DNA of 64,000 nt from Alphaproteobacteria bacterium. Lineage in GTDB: Bacteria; Pseudomonadota; Alphaproteobacteria; Rhizobiales; Aestuariivirgaceae. Location: positions 61,375 to 125,374 of the forward strand of contig JAGRLX010000135.1 in the NCBI GenBank assembly GCA_020441605.1, read 5' to 3'. The notes below the pieces were generated by a model. It was not told the origin of the DNA. It was given only the letters and a program-made list of their open reading frames with translations, and did not search any database. Positions within the stretch are counted from its first letter, which is position 1. Each line of letters starts with the position of its first letter. The translations under genes were made by a program, and so were the position numbers. Below are positions 26,050 to 35,598 of this stretch, one piece after another.

Positions 26050-27143
26050 TGCACAACTAGCTCAGCCTGCAGGGCGCCTGCAGACTTGATGGCCTGGAGA
26101 ATGGCGATTATCCCACTTGGCTTGAGCCCCATCCTGTTAAGGCCCTGCACCAGCTTGTCGAGAGAGGGGCCTTCCAGAATCGCCAGGCGGCCTTCCGGTT
26201 GGCTGGTATCGACTGTAGTTGTCGGCTCAACTGCCGTCACGCCGTCAGAAAACGGGCTAGGCTGACTGACCTGAAGTTGCTCGCTAATCTTTATAGTCAG
26301 CGTACCATGGGTGATGGCGACGGGCAGCACGCGTACGGCACTTCCGATCACGATTGTTCCGGTACGTTCATCGATCACTATCCGCGCTGGAACATCAACA
26401 TCTACCGAGAGATCGCCTATCAAGGCCATCAAGCGGGAGGCAGAAACCTTCGCCGGCCTTGTGATCTCCACCGTGCGAAAGTCGCGCTCCGTCGCAATAG
26501 CCTGGCCAAACTTCTCTCTGGCATAGGAATTGACTGCATCCGCAATGCGAGCTGCCGTCGCAAAATCCGGATTGCGGATCTGCAGGGCCAAACGCTTCGC
26601 GCTGTTGAACTCACCTGCAAGCTTGCGCTCGATCAGGGCACCATTCACTATCCTGCCACTCGTCGGCACACCTTCCGTCACAGACTCTGCTTGACCTGCA
26701 GCACTGAAGCCACTAATCGCGACCGACCCTTGCGCAACGGCATAGGCCTGTCCATCGGCCGCCGTCAAAGGAGTCAAGACCAGGGTTCCACCGGCAAGGG
26801 AGGTTGAATCCCCAAGCGATGAGACATTCACGTCGATGCGTTCACCGACGGCCACGAAGGGTGGCAGAGTCGCAGTCGCTACGACTGCAGCGATATTCCG
26901 GGAACGGATGGCACCGGATGGAACACCGACACCGAGCTTCTGCAGCATCGACCTCGCCGACTGTTCGGTAAAGGGCGCGTTGCGCATGCTGTCGCCAGTT
27001 CCGGACAGGCCGATGACGAGACCGTAACCTACCAACTGGTTGTCCCGTATCCCCTGTACCTCGGCGATGTCTTTCAGGCGCGATTCAGCTGCAGTCGGCT
27101 GCGCGAATGCAACCAGCAGAAGCAACGCGAGCAACGATCTCAT
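26046..27143 (-). CDS. flgI: Flagellar P-ring protein FlgI
   Basis: The 365-residue protein has a signal peptide (about 1-19) followed by the family start RLKDIAEVQGIRDNQLVGYG and LVIGLSGTGDS. Later it has ERIDVNVSSLGDSTSLAGG and the C-terminal LDKLVQGLNRMGLKPSGIIA. It forms the P ring in the periplasm after FlgA-assisted assembly. It overlaps both flgA and motE by 4 bp. Confidence 0.96.
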   Translation of the reverse strand: MRSLLALLLLVAFAQPTAAESRLKDIAEVQGIRDNQLVGYGLVIGLSGTGDSMRNAPFTEQSARSMLQKLGVGVPSGAIRSRNIAAVVATATLPPFVAVGERIDVNVSSLGDSTSLAGGTLVLTPLTAADGQAYAVAQGSVAISGFSAAGQAESVTEGVPTSGRIVNGALIERKLAGEFNSAKRLALQIRNPDFATAARIADAVNSYAREKFGQAIATERDFRTVEITRPAKVSASRLMALIGDLSVDVDVPARIVIDERTGTIVIGSAVRVLPVAITHGTLTIKISEQLQVSQPSPFSDGVTAVEPTTTVDTSQPEGRLAILEGPSLDKLVQGLNRMGLKPSGIIAILQAIKSAGALQAELVVQ

Positions 27144-27622
27144 CGCGGAACCTCGATAGCGAGAGTACCGTCGGCCCGTACTGTTCCTTGCAACAGCCGA
27201 CCGCTGTCCATGTTGCGAGCCTGCACCACCTGTCCAGGCTCGCCGGATTGCAGTGGCATGACCTCAGCCGATATGATCAGTCCGTCTTCTGCGTATACTG
27301 CTTGAACAGGCCTTCCTTGCTTGACCACCTCGACATTCCGGATCCCTCGCAACGCAATCGGCCGCCCCGCAGGAAGAGTGCGACGCGCAACCTTTCCAGC
27401 TAGCTGCTCCTTGCGCATGGCGAATGTCAGCGTCGCCGCAGCCGGTACCTTGAAGAGCTTCTCGCTGATCGAAGAAGGTAGCAAGGGATCACCTGGATAC
27501 AGCGTCACCTTGGGAACCGGAAGAAGTTGACGGACAGCATCAGAGGCCATGCCGTCTGCCGCAAGAAGAGAGGCCGCCAGAACCCCAGCAGCAGCGCCCG
27601 CTACACATCTCTTGAGCATCAC
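27140..27622 (-). CDS. flgA: P-ring assembly chaperone FlgA
   Basis: This 160-residue periplasmic protein has a signal peptide (about 1-27). The SAF/ChapFlgA domain shows [20 protein letters not shown], then [20 protein letters not shown] and [18 protein letters not shown]. It assists FlgI polymerisation into the P ring. It is flanked by 4-bp overlaps with flgG and flgI. Confidence 0.92.
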   Translation of the reverse strand: MMLKRCVAGAAAGVLAASLLAADGMASDAVRQLLPVPKVTLYPGDPLLPSSISEKLFKVPAAATLTFAMRKEQLAGKVARRTLPAGRPIALRGIRNVEVVKQGRPVQAVYAEDGLIISAEVMPLQSGEPGQVVQARNMDSGRLLQGTVRADGTLAIEVPR

Positions 27623-28407
27623 CGGATGCCCTTGCTCACCACGCCCGCCATATCGTCCGCAGCCTGGATAACCTTGGAGTTCATCTCATAAGCTCTTTGG
27701 GCGGAGATCAACTCCGTGATCTCTTTAACCGGGTCAACATTGGAACCCTCGAGATACCCCTGTTCCAAAGTCCCGAAGGAAACATCCCCTGGAACACCGG
27801 AAACAGCGTCACCAGAAGCCTCTGACGCCTGGAAAAGGCTTCCGCCCAGAGCAGTAAGGCCGGCGGGATTGGCAAAATTTGCCAATGTGATCTGGCCAAC
27901 TTCGGTCATCTCAGAGAAACCCAACGAGTGCGCAAAAACCTGGCCGGTCTTGTTGATGTGAATATCCGTCGTCCCGGGCGGTATGGTGATGGCAGGCTCC
28001 AAAGCATAGCCGTCAGCCGTCACAACCTGTCCTGCGGCGTTCGTATTGAAAGAGCCGGCCCTCGAGTAGAGTGTCTCACCGTTGGCCCCAGTGATCTGAA
28101 ACCATCCGGATCCATTAATGGCTAGATCGAGCTTGTTGCCGGTGTTGGCAAGCGGCCCTTGAATGTTCAACGTTCTTATTGCCGAGAGACGGACGCCCAA
28201 CCCCAACTGGGCGCCCTCCGGTATGGAGCCCTCACCACTGCGATCGGGCACCCCATGAACCCGCTCAAGCTGATACAGAAGATCGGTAAATTCCGCCCGA
28301 GATCGCTTGAACCCAGTCGTGTTGATGTTTGCAATATTGTTGGCGATGACTTCAACGTTCGTTTGTTGAGCCACCATGCCGGTCGCTGCGATAGAAAGTA
28401 CCCTCAT
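27619..28407 (-). CDS. flgG: Distal rod protein FlgG
   Basis: The protein has 262 residues. It has the N-terminal rod signature [19 protein letters not shown] and the C-terminal [20 protein letters not shown] and [15 protein letters not shown] chose the ATG at 28407 ([11 protein letters not shown], the usual FlgG start), with AGGGA about 9 bp upstream; a GTG two codons earlier is an alternative. FlgG forms the distal rod. It overlaps flgA by 4 bp. Confidence 0.95.
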   Translation of the reverse strand: MRVLSIAATGMVAQQTNVEVIANNIANINTTGFKRSRAEFTDLLYQLERVHGVPDRSGEGSIPEGAQLGLGVRLSAIRTLNIQGPLANTGNKLDLAINGSGWFQITGANGETLYSRAGSFNTNAAGQVVTADGYALEPAITIPPGTTDIHINKTGQVFAHSLGFSEMTEVGQITLANFANPAGLTALGGSLFQASEASGDAVSGVPGDVSFGTLEQGYLEGSNVDPVKEITELISAQRAYEMNSKVIQAADDMAGVVSKGIR

Positions 28408-28419
28408 TCCCACTTTTCC

Positions 28420-28731
28420 CTAGATCTGCATCCGACTGACCTCGAGGTAGGCTCCGACAATCTTGTCACGGATAGCGATGCCGGCTTGAAGCGTGCGTTC
28501 GGCCGCGAGTACCTGTTCGACCACCGTCTGAGCAGAGAGACGACCCTGAATTCCAGCTACCGCTGCCACCTCGCCCTGGCGCAAGTTATCCATGGACGAC
28601 ACAAGCAGGGAGCCGAGTGTCTCCGAAAACGTCTGCCCCAAGGCAACTTCGGACCTCGGAACGCCGGTGGAAGGCGACGCCATACCCATGTCGAGCTGAC
28701 GGGGCATTCCAGAAACAGAAGCGATCATCAT
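28420..28731 (-). CDS. fliE: Basal-body protein FliE
   Basis: This is a 103-residue helical protein. The FliE C-terminal pattern is present: [20 protein letters not shown], then [20 protein letters not shown] and YLEVSRMQI at the end. FliE links the MS ring and export gate to the proximal rod. It overlaps flgC by 4 bp. Confidence 0.92.
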   Translation of the reverse strand: MMIASVSGMPRQLDMGMASPSTGVPRSEVALGQTFSETLGSLLVSSMDNLRQGEVAAVAGIQGRLSAQTVVEQVLAAERTLQAGIAIRDKIVGAYLEVSRMQI

Positions 28732-29147
28732 TGACTCCTCAGAAGGTCAATTGTCATCGAGATCATCTCACGGGCCTGCTTGATAACCTGGAGATTTGCC
28801 TCATAGGACCGCCCGGCCTGGTGCATATCTGCCATTTCGAGAATCATGTTCACGTTTGGCAGCTTCACATAACCGGCAGCGTCGGCTGCAGGATGACCGG
28901 GCTGGAATTCGAGCCGGAATGGCGAAGGGTCGGGCACCACCCTGCCAACCTTTACCAATGCTGCCCCAGAGAGTTCATCCAACTCACTCTGGAAAGAGAC
29001 AGATTTGCGCCGATATGGATCTGATCCGGGTGTGGCGCCGGTCGACTCAACATTCGCCATGTTCTCGGTGACTACCCTAAGCCTTTGCGACTGAACCTGG
29101 AGCCCAGAACCAGCGATCCTCAAGGAAGACAGCAGAGGATCAATCAT
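28728..29147 (-). CDS. flgC: Proximal rod protein FlgC
   Basis: The protein has 139 residues. It starts with a rod-family N-terminus ([20 protein letters not shown] and NMANVESTG) and contains [14 protein letters not shown]. It ends with [20 protein letters not shown], as is standard for FlgC. It is part of the proximal rod with FlgB and FlgF. It shows 4-bp overlaps with flgB and fliE. Confidence 0.94.
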   Translation of the reverse strand: MIDPLLSSLRIAGSGLQVQSQRLRVVTENMANVESTGATPGSDPYRRKSVSFQSELDELSGAALVKVGRVVPDPSPFRLEFQPGHPAADAAGYVKLPNVNMILEMADMHQAGRSYEANLQVIKQAREMISMTIDLLRSQ

Positions 29148-29521
29148 GCAGACACCTTCAGGCTTGATAGCACCATTCGGTGGAACATGCGGGTCAGGCC
29201 GGTATCGAGCGCCATCATGCGGCTGGACTCGCCGGCCTTAATCAACTCCGCCTCGATCGTCACATCATTGTTCGATAGAGAGCGGTCCCAGCCTTCAGCC
29301 GCTCGGAGTCGAAAATCTGTCGAACCGCCCTGAACCGGCGCCATGTGCAGCTGTGACGTGCGAACCAGGTCCAGGCTGGTCATCTCCATGGTGTCCTCGA
29401 ACGGACGGACCTCTTTCGCCCGGTAGCCAGGCGTATTTGCGTTTGCTACATTCGAGGCAACCACAGACTGGCGCAGCGCAAGCCAATCCATATGGCGGGA
29501 AGCTAACTCAAAAATCGACAC
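29144..29521 (-). CDS. flgB: Proximal rod protein FlgB
   Basis: The protein has 125 residues. Its N-terminus is [20 protein letters not shown], the rod-protein signature, and the C-terminus has [20 protein letters not shown]. It is the first gene of the flgB-flgC-fliE-flgG-flgA-flgI-motE-flgH-fliL-fliP run. The gap of 84 bp between it and flhB probably holds a promoter or only a spacer; I see no clear promoter motif. Confidence 0.93.
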   Translation of the reverse strand: MSIFELASRHMDWLALRQSVVASNVANANTPGYRAKEVRPFEDTMEMTSLDLVRTSQLHMAPVQGGSTDFRLRAAEGWDRSLSNNDVTIEAELIKAGESSRMMALDTGLTRMFHRMVLSSLKVSA

Positions 29522-29605
29522 GGCAAGCGGCTCCTGGCGAAATACTCGCCTATCAGTCTAAGGGGTCAATCTTATCCGGGGCTTGTGGAAGCAGGATGCA
29601 GCAAA

Positions 29606-30694
29606 TCAACTTGGCCGGATCGCGTGCGTGTATCTGTTGCGCAATTGAAGGAAATGAATAATTTCCGCGACGGCGCGGTAGAGCTCGGGTGGAATGGACT
29701 GATCTAGTTCAACCGACTCATAGAGAGCACGTGCCAACGGCTTGTTTTCTATCAGAGGGACATCATGGAGCGCGGCAGCCTCCTTGATCCTCAGAGCCAA
29801 ATAGTCCAAGCCCTTGGCAACCACAACGGGTGCTCCACCTTCCTCTCTGACATAGCGTAGCGCGACCGCGAAATGGGTGGGATTGGTAACCACCATTGTC
29901 GCACTCGGAATCTTCGCGAACATGCTTCGTGACATCCGCTGTCTGGCGACGCTTCGTGCACGCGCCCTCAGCTGTGGATTGCCCTCAGACTGTTTGAACT
30001 CTTCCTTCATGTCCTCGCGGCTCATCCGCAGGTCCTTGCGCCACTTGAACCGCGACCAGGCGATGTCACCGAAAGCCATGGTCAGCGCCACGACGCAAAG
30101 GACCGAAACGGTGTCGCCGGCCATCTCGAGAATGACATTCGGTACATCGCCAAGATCCACTTGAAGGGTATTGAATATGATGACTGCCTGCGACCTCAGC
30201 ACCATCGCGGTAACCAACATTACGGCAATCAGCTTGGTTACCGTCTTTCCGAACTCCACGACGCCCTGCAAACTGTAGATCCGCTTGAACCCGGACCCGG
30301 GAGATATCCTCGAAAAATTCGGCTTCACCCGTTCACTGGCAGCCTGCGGCAAATTCTGTCCCAATGACGCGATGATTCCACCAGCTGCAATCACCAGCAA
30401 CAGAGGAACAACTGACAACCCAACGTTGAGAAGAACCGCCATGATCAAATGATACGCGTCTTCACGGCCTCCCAACTGTATCTGACCGACGTTCTCCAAA
30501 ACACTTCGCAAAGTGGCCGTCGCTCCCAACGCAGACCAACCAACCAGTAGCTTGAACGCAATCAAGATGCCAAGGAGAGATCCGAGCGTTACAGCCTCTC
30601 GGGCATGAGGTACGTTTCCTCTATCGATGGCTTCCTGAATCCTTCGCTCGGTGGGCTCCTCGGTCTTGCTTTCCTGATCATCGCCTTCGGCCAA
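29606..30694 (-). CDS. flhB: Flagellar export switch protein FlhB
   Basis: The protein has 362 residues. It has a cytoplasmic start (ESKTEEPTERRIQEAIDRGN, typical), four transmembrane helices, and a C-terminal domain with the autocleavage motif NPTH in MVVTNPTHFAVALRY at about residue 270. Cleavage there switches export from hook to filament substrates in response to FliK. It lies 12 bp after fliG. Confidence 0.95.
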   Translation of the reverse strand: MAEGDDQESKTEEPTERRIQEAIDRGNVPHAREAVTLGSLLGILIAFKLLVGWSALGATATLRSVLENVGQIQLGGREDAYHLIMAVLLNVGLSVVPLLLVIAAGGIIASLGQNLPQAASERVKPNFSRISPGSGFKRIYSLQGVVEFGKTVTKLIAVMLVTAMVLRSQAVIIFNTLQVDLGDVPNVILEMAGDTVSVLCVVALTMAFGDIAWSRFKWRKDLRMSREDMKEEFKQSEGNPQLRARARSVARQRMSRSMFAKIPSATMVVTNPTHFAVALRYVREEGGAPVVVAKGLDYLALRIKEAAALHDVPLIENKPLARALYESVELDQSIPPELYRAVAEIIHFLQLRNRYTHAIRPS

Positions 30695-30706
30695 CGCGCA
30701 TCCTCG

Positions 30707-31714
30707 TCAAGCAGCCACACCATTGGAGGTATCATCGAGATCCGGTAGCTGGATCTCCCCGCGCGCGGCCATCGAAAGCACGATATCGGCAATCTGCCTC
30801 CTGGCGGCATGACCTGCTTTGGTGGTCTCCCCCGTATCACCCGTGAGCTCCGCCTCCACCATTCGCCTGGCGCGGGCACCGAGGGACGACAGCGCAGTCT
30901 CCTTGAAGTCGCCCGGCATTCCTCGCAAGGCTGCAATCACCTGCTCAGTCTGCAGTTTGTCAAAAATCGCGAGTCGTGATCTCTGATCAAGTTTGTCGAT
31001 GTCCTCAAAGGAGAAGATCAACCTGCGCAGCCGACGCGCTTCTTCAGGGCGAGTGGCAGCAAGGCCCTCAAAAATCTCTGCAGACTGCTCGCGATCCAGC
31101 TTGTTAAGCAAAGACGCCAGACGTTTACGACCCTCCTCCTCAAGTCCCGCATCCGAACGGGCCAGAAGGTCACGCTCGAGATTGCGTTCGATGAGCGACT
31201 CCACGTCCGTGGAAACGGGTTGAATCTTGAGCAGTCGGTTCGCCGTTGAGTCACGCATGTCGCCAGGAAGCATAGAGAGGCAGCGTGCTGCCAAATCGGC
31301 ATCGATCCGTGACAAGATAAACGCCACGGTCTGAGGATGCTCATCGAGAAGAAACGGCACAAGTGCATTCTCGCTGCCTGAGTCGAATTTTCCCCATATA
31401 GGCTCATCGGTTTTGAGCACCTCAGGACCAAGCAAGGAGTTCAACTCGCCAGGTGGAAACGCGGACTCAACGAGGCTCTTTACCTGGTCAAATCCCGTGC
31501 TCAGCCCTAAGCTCTTGGCGAATTGCGCCGCAAATTCATCGACAAGCCGATCCAGATCATCCTTATCGACTCCACCAATCGATGTAGCAGACTCCATGAT
31601 TCGCTTGACGTCCTCAGCATCAAGCTTCTGTAGCACTTTTGGACCAAGATCGTTGCCGAGAGCAAGCAATACAATGGCGGCTTTCTCATTGCCTGTGCGA
31701 GAACTCGCCATCAC
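30707..31714 (-). CDS. fliG: Flagellar switch protein FliG
   Basis: The 335-residue protein has N-terminal, middle and C-terminal armadillo-like domains. Seen are GNEKAAIVLLALGNDLGPKV, the middle-domain EHPQTVAFILSRIDADLAA, and the C-terminal torque helix region (SFEDIDKLDQRSRLAIFDKL). FliG binds FliF and FliM and receives force from MotA. It follows fliN by 40 bp. Confidence 0.95.
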   Translation of the reverse strand: MMASSRTGNEKAAIVLLALGNDLGPKVLQKLDAEDVKRIMESATSIGGVDKDDLDRLVDEFAAQFAKSLGLSTGFDQVKSLVESAFPPGELNSLLGPEVLKTDEPIWGKFDSGSENALVPFLLDEHPQTVAFILSRIDADLAARCLSMLPGDMRDSTANRLLKIQPVSTDVESLIERNLERDLLARSDAGLEEEGRKRLASLLNKLDREQSAEIFEGLAATRPEEARRLRRLIFSFEDIDKLDQRSRLAIFDKLQTEQVIAALRGMPGDFKETALSSLGARARRMVEAELTGDTGETTKAGHAARRQIADIVLSMAARGEIQLPDLDDTSNGVAA

Positions 31715-31754
31715 TCAGTATCCGGATCGCAGTGCTTCGCGAAATGCCCGATTC

Positions 31755-32081
31755 CTATCCACGGCTCCCCGTCCCCTCGACACCCGTGGTGCCAATGATC
31801 TTGATGCCCAAGCGATCCCCCTCGCCTTCGAGAACATAGAGCTCACCTCGCGCGACCTCCCGGCCGTTCACAAGAATCAGTGCGGGCGCACCAAGCGCTT
31901 GATCGAGTGGCACTACGGCGCCAGGCCCAAGTGCAGCTATCCTGGCGAGCGGCATTCGTGTCGAACCAACCACGACCTGTACCTGTACTGGGATGTCCAG
32001 AATAGCTTGAGATACTGTCGGCCTTAGAGGTTCGGATTGAACATCACCAGCCTCGTCGAGACTCTCACCCAGCCGGTTCAT
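31755..32081 (-). CDS. fliN: Flagellar switch protein FliN
   Basis: The protein has 108 residues. The SpoA-type domain spans most of it: ILDIPVQVQVVVGSTRMPLA, then LGPGAVVPLDQALGAPALIL and VNGREVARGELYVLEGEGDR. I chose the ATG at 32081, which has GGAG 8 bp upstream; in-frame sequence further up overlaps fliM and lacks family similarity. FliN forms the lower C-ring with FliM. A gap of 91 bp separates it from fliM, larger than most gaps in this block. Confidence 0.9.
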   Translation of the reverse strand: MNRLGESLDEAGDVQSEPLRPTVSQAILDIPVQVQVVVGSTRMPLARIAALGPGAVVPLDQALGAPALILVNGREVARGELYVLEGEGDRLGIKIIGTTGVEGTGSRG

Positions 32082-32172
32082 TTGTCGACTCCACAGGACT
32101 GCCTTCCAAACTTGATGTTGCCATTTGCCTAAATTCACAAATTCCTTTGACCGCCGCGCCGCGCACTCAGGG

Positions 32173-33063
32173 TCATTGCTCGGCCACCCTGACCGCAAGG
32201 CGATCTCCAATTTTCGCGAGATGACCCACAAATAGCGGAATTCCACCGCTTAACACCATGACAGGTGTGTGCACAGTCGACCGCAGCTGGAGAACGTAGC
32301 CGGGAACAAGCGATGAAAGTTGCATCACGGTCAAAGCGTCAGCTTCGAGTGTCACAATGATTTCGGTCGGGCTCTCGTGAACTCTCTCCAGCAATGCGAC
32401 TCTCTCAGAACCATTGACTGAGGAGACGTCCGTGGGTTGAGATGCAGCTGCGATCAAATCACGCAACTCGCCACAATGAAATCCGACTCTCAACTCACCA
32501 TCGTAGCCAAACACATTCACCAAAAGCCTGAACATGTAGAAGCAATCCCGCTCCGGCGATGACTTGACTCTCCGTTCTGCCGGCAATCCGGAGTCCGCTA
32601 CCTTAAATCCGTGCGACCCTGAAATCAGAGCAGGCAGGTCCTTTGAAAGGCTCTGAAAAACCAGCTCGCATATGTCTTCCTCAATGCGAGACAATGGCCT
32701 ATCGTTGGGTGTGACAACAGATTCCGTACCGGTCCCACCCAGAAGGAGATCGGTTAGCAAGGCAATTAGAGTTCTGTCACATGAAAAAATGGCTTCGAGG
32801 GAGCCTGCAGCAAATGGCAGGACGAACTCCATCGTCTCACCCTTCTGCCGTTGTACTTCCTCCTCCCTCGACCCCTCGAGGGTTACCCGAGGCATAACCG
32901 GATTCCAGAGCATGAGCTTAGTCGCCACCATCTCTGGCAGCAGCCTTCCCAAATTTGATGTTTCAGGGGCGCTGCCAATTGAGCCCGCATTCTTGGGGCG
33001 CAGCATAGTCGCTGTAATGGGCCTTCCAGCCGATGATGACTTTTCGCCACTCATGAGACTCAA
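32173..33063 (-). CDS. fliM: Flagellar switch protein FliM
   Basis: The protein has 296 residues. The middle domain covers about residues 40-210, and the C-terminal SpoA-like domain has [20 protein letters not shown]. The N-terminal EIDALL-type CheY-binding motif is not evident; the sequence there is [20 protein letters not shown]. Divergence is usual for rhizobial FliM. It overlaps motA by 4 bp. Confidence 0.85.
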   Translation of the reverse strand: MSLMSGEKSSSAGRPITATMLRPKNAGSIGSAPETSNLGRLLPEMVATKLMLWNPVMPRVTLEGSREEEVQRQKGETMEFVLPFAAGSLEAIFSCDRTLIALLTDLLLGGTGTESVVTPNDRPLSRIEEDICELVFQSLSKDLPALISGSHGFKVADSGLPAERRVKSSPERDCFYMFRLLVNVFGYDGELRVGFHCGELRDLIAAASQPTDVSSVNGSERVALLERVHESPTEIIVTLEADALTVMQLSSLVPGYVLQLRSTVHTPVMVLSGGIPLFVGHLAKIGDRLAVRVAEQ

Positions 33064-33941
33064 GCCGCCTTTGCCCCACTATCGCCAGATCCCGGATTCA
33101 TCGTCTCCTGTTCTACTTCCGAGATGGTGGGGCGCTCATAGGCAGATATTGTCTTGCGCCCATGTTCAAGAGCCACCTGCGGCATGGCGCCGTTCATGAA
33201 GGCGAGGAGCGTCTGCTTGATGATCACATAGAGACGGACCTTCTTCTCACGAACAGTTTTGATCTTGGTGGCGAGTGGACCGAAGAGACCATACGAGAAC
33301 AAGATGCCTGCAAATGTGCCGACGAGCGCGGCACCGATGAGGTGGCCTAGCACCTCGGGTGGCTGATCAAGCGCACCCATGGCCTTGATCACACCTAGCA
33401 CGGCCGCCACGATGCCTAAGGCCGGAAGAGCTTCGGCAACCGCCGTAAGGGCGAAGTACACCTTGAGCTTGTCACGCGAAATCGTTTGAATTTCCTCATC
33501 CATCAAGGCTTCAATTTCATGGGTGCGCGCATTGCCCATGATGATCAGCCGACAATAGTCGCAGATAAAGTTCGTCAAGTCGGAATCGGCCAAAACCTTG
33601 GGAAACATTTTGAAGATCTCGGATTCGGCTGGGTTGTCCACGTGCACCTCCATCTCGGTCCGGGTCTTGCTTCTGAGTTCCCGCATGAGTGCATAGAGGA
33701 TCGAGAGGGTATCAAGATAATCGCGTGGCTTCGGAGTCGACTCCTTGATGGCCTCCAGAATTCCCTTGGCACTGTCCTTGACGACCTTGATCGGATTTGC
33801 GACGAAAAACGTCCCAATAGCAGATCCGAGAATGATGACATATTCCCACGGCTGCCAGAGCACATCGATATGACCCCCCATGGCCGCAAAGCCACCGAGC
33901 AGGCAGCCGATCACGACAACCATGCCGATGATGAAGGTCAT
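33060..33941 (-). CDS. motA: Flagellar motor stator protein MotA
   Basis: The protein has 293 residues with four membrane helices. It carries the family stretch [20 protein letters not shown] and [20 protein letters not shown], and the cytoplasmic loop with [15 protein letters not shown]. It is the proton-conducting stator partner of MotB. It is the first gene of the long minus-strand flagellar block, reading away from the divergent DUF1217-flgF-fliI operon. Confidence 0.95.
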   Translation of the reverse strand: MTFIIGMVVVIGCLLGGFAAMGGHIDVLWQPWEYVIILGSAIGTFFVANPIKVVKDSAKGILEAIKESTPKPRDYLDTLSILYALMRELRSKTRTEMEVHVDNPAESEIFKMFPKVLADSDLTNFICDYCRLIIMGNARTHEIEALMDEEIQTISRDKLKVYFALTAVAEALPALGIVAAVLGVIKAMGALDQPPEVLGHLIGAALVGTFAGILFSYGLFGPLATKIKTVREKKVRLYVIIKQTLLAFMNGAMPQVALEHGRKTISAYERPTISEVEQETMNPGSGDSGAKAA

Positions 33942-34090
33942 TGTACCATGTGCTCCCTGGCCTGGTGATCGAAGCGCGTGTTCGAGGGCTATGGCCTCGT
34001 GCTTGCGTGAACCTGAATTGAGTCTGATACAGCCCCGGGCAAGACTACCAGTAGACTATTTCGGCTGGCGAATGAGAGGAGTGCCGACGC
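33942..34090. promoter_or_regulatory. Divergent intergenic region between motA and the DUF1217-flgF-fliI operon
   Basis: These 149 bp must hold the start signals of both flagellar arms. I find no TTAA-N7-TTAA box and no convincing -35/-10 pair. A short imperfect inverted repeat (CGAGG...CCTCG, about 33981-33997) is the only structure. Confidence 0.4.
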
Positions 34091-34870
34091 TTGGTTGGAA
34101 CCGTCGCAGGCTACAGGCAAATCGTGGGAAATTTCGAGCGGTCTCTTAACACCGTCGCTGCAAAGCCGGAAATCAAGCGGGAGGCCGAATATTTTCTTGC
34201 CAACATCCGAAGCGTTACCAATGCGGAAGACTTCCTCGCGAATGATCGGCTCTACAATTTTGCCATGACGGCCTTTGGCTTAAAGGACATGATTTACGGT
34301 AAAGCCTTCATGCGAAAAGTCCTTACCGAAGGTCTGGATGGCGAAAAGAGCTTCGCCTTGCAGCTTGCCGATACCCGGTTCCGGGAATTTGCGGAAGCAT
34401 TCAACTTCGCGCGATATGGTTCGTCCGCTACGGCGTTCGACCGGGCCCAGAAAGGAACGGTGGACCGATACATGCGGATTCAACTCGAGGCCGACGCGGG
34501 ACAGACAGACGAAGGAATACGACTCGCATTGTACTTTCAACGCAAGGCCCCGGCCGTCACAAGCGTCTATGGCATTATGGCCGATCCAGCGCTCTACAAG
34601 GTCGTTCAGACTGCACTCGGTCTGCCGGCAGCATTTTCAGGCGTCGATATTGATCGCCAGGCAGATGTGATCATAAGCCGAATTGCCCTAGAGGACCTGC
34701 AAGATACCGAGAAACTGGACAAGCTCATTGTCCGCTTCACCGCGCAGTGGCAAGCGACCAGCAATCCGACGGCGACTGTTCCGCCTCAGATTGGGCTCAG
34801 CGGATCGTTACTTGCCACATTTGACAACTCGCTGTTGCTCAACATGCAGACCCTGAAGAGTGCACGCTGA
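34091..34870 (+). CDS. DUF1217 flagellar-cluster protein
   Basis: The protein has 259 residues. It matches the DUF1217 pattern found beside flgF in Hyphomicrobiales: KPEIKREAEYFLANIRSVTN, then ANDRLYNFAMTAFGLKDMIY and GKAFMRKVLTEGLDGEKSFA. The likely start is a TTG at 34091 with AGAGGAG about 9 bp upstream; no ATG or GTG in frame fits better. The stop shares one base with the flgF ATG, so the two are coupled. Function is not established; location implies flagellar assembly. Confidence 0.8.
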   Translation: MVGTVAGYRQIVGNFERSLNTVAAKPEIKREAEYFLANIRSVTNAEDFLANDRLYNFAMTAFGLKDMIYGKAFMRKVLTEGLDGEKSFALQLADTRFREFAEAFNFARYGSSATAFDRAQKGTVDRYMRIQLEADAGQTDEGIRLALYFQRKAPAVTSVYGIMADPALYKVVQTALGLPAAFSGVDIDRQADVIISRIALEDLQDTEKLDKLIVRFTAQWQATSNPTATVPPQIGLSGSLLATFDNSLLLNMQTLKSAR

Positions 34871-35595
34871 TGGAAACTGCCGGATATGTGGGGCTGTCAG
34901 GCCAGCTGGCGTTGGAGCAGAGACTGGTCAGTGTCGCAAACAACGTGGCCAATGCAGCTACCGTTGGATACAAAGCGGAAGGGGTCCAGTTCGAAGCTTA
35001 TGTTTCTGATGTTCCCCGTATTCCAGCCGCCTTTGCGGTGGCTGCAGGCTCGCACGTATTGAATACCAGCGGCGGATTGGTGAAGACGGACAACCCGCTC
35101 GATGTGGCTATCCAAGGTGAGAGCTACTTGTCGGTGATGACGCCGGCCGGACCGGTCTATACACGTGACGGACGCATGCAGATTTTGCCGAGCGGAGATC
35201 TCGCGTCGATTAATGGCCATCCGGTGCTCGATGCTGGAGGAGCGCCCATTCTGGTTGACCCGTCGGCTGGTCCCATGCAAATTGGACGTGACGGGATGAT
35301 CTCTCAGGGAGGTCGCCAGATCGGTGCGATCGGCCTGTTTAAGGTCGATTTGGATAGACCCTATCAGCGTTACGAGAATTCGGCATTCATCCCTTCGGTG
35401 CAGCCGGAACCCGTTGTGTCATTCGGAGAAGACGGCTTTATCCAGGGTTTTGTCGAGCAGTCGAATGTCAATCCCATACTTGAGATGACCAATCTCATCA
35501 AAGTGACCCGCGCGTTTGAAGCCCTTGCAACGGCGATGGAGCAGAACGATTCGCTTCTCAGAAACGCCAACCAGGCATTGGGTGGCCGAAGCTAG
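34870..35595 (+). CDS. flgF: Proximal rod protein FlgF
   Basis: The protein has 241 residues. It has the rod-family N-terminus (LALEQRLVSVANNVANAATV then GYKAEG) and the C-terminal FVEQSNVNPILEMTNLIKVT with RAFEALATAMEQNDSLLRNA. FlgF is the third proximal rod protein. It is coupled to the DUF1217 gene (1-base overlap), and fliI follows after 3 bp. Confidence 0.93.
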   Translation: METAGYVGLSGQLALEQRLVSVANNVANAATVGYKAEGVQFEAYVSDVPRIPAAFAVAAGSHVLNTSGGLVKTDNPLDVAIQGESYLSVMTPAGPVYTRDGRMQILPSGDLASINGHPVLDAGGAPILVDPSAGPMQIGRDGMISQGGRQIGAIGLFKVDLDRPYQRYENSAFIPSVQPEPVVSFGEDGFIQGFVEQSNVNPILEMTNLIKVTRAFEALATAMEQNDSLLRNANQALGGRS

Positions 35596-35598
35596 CTC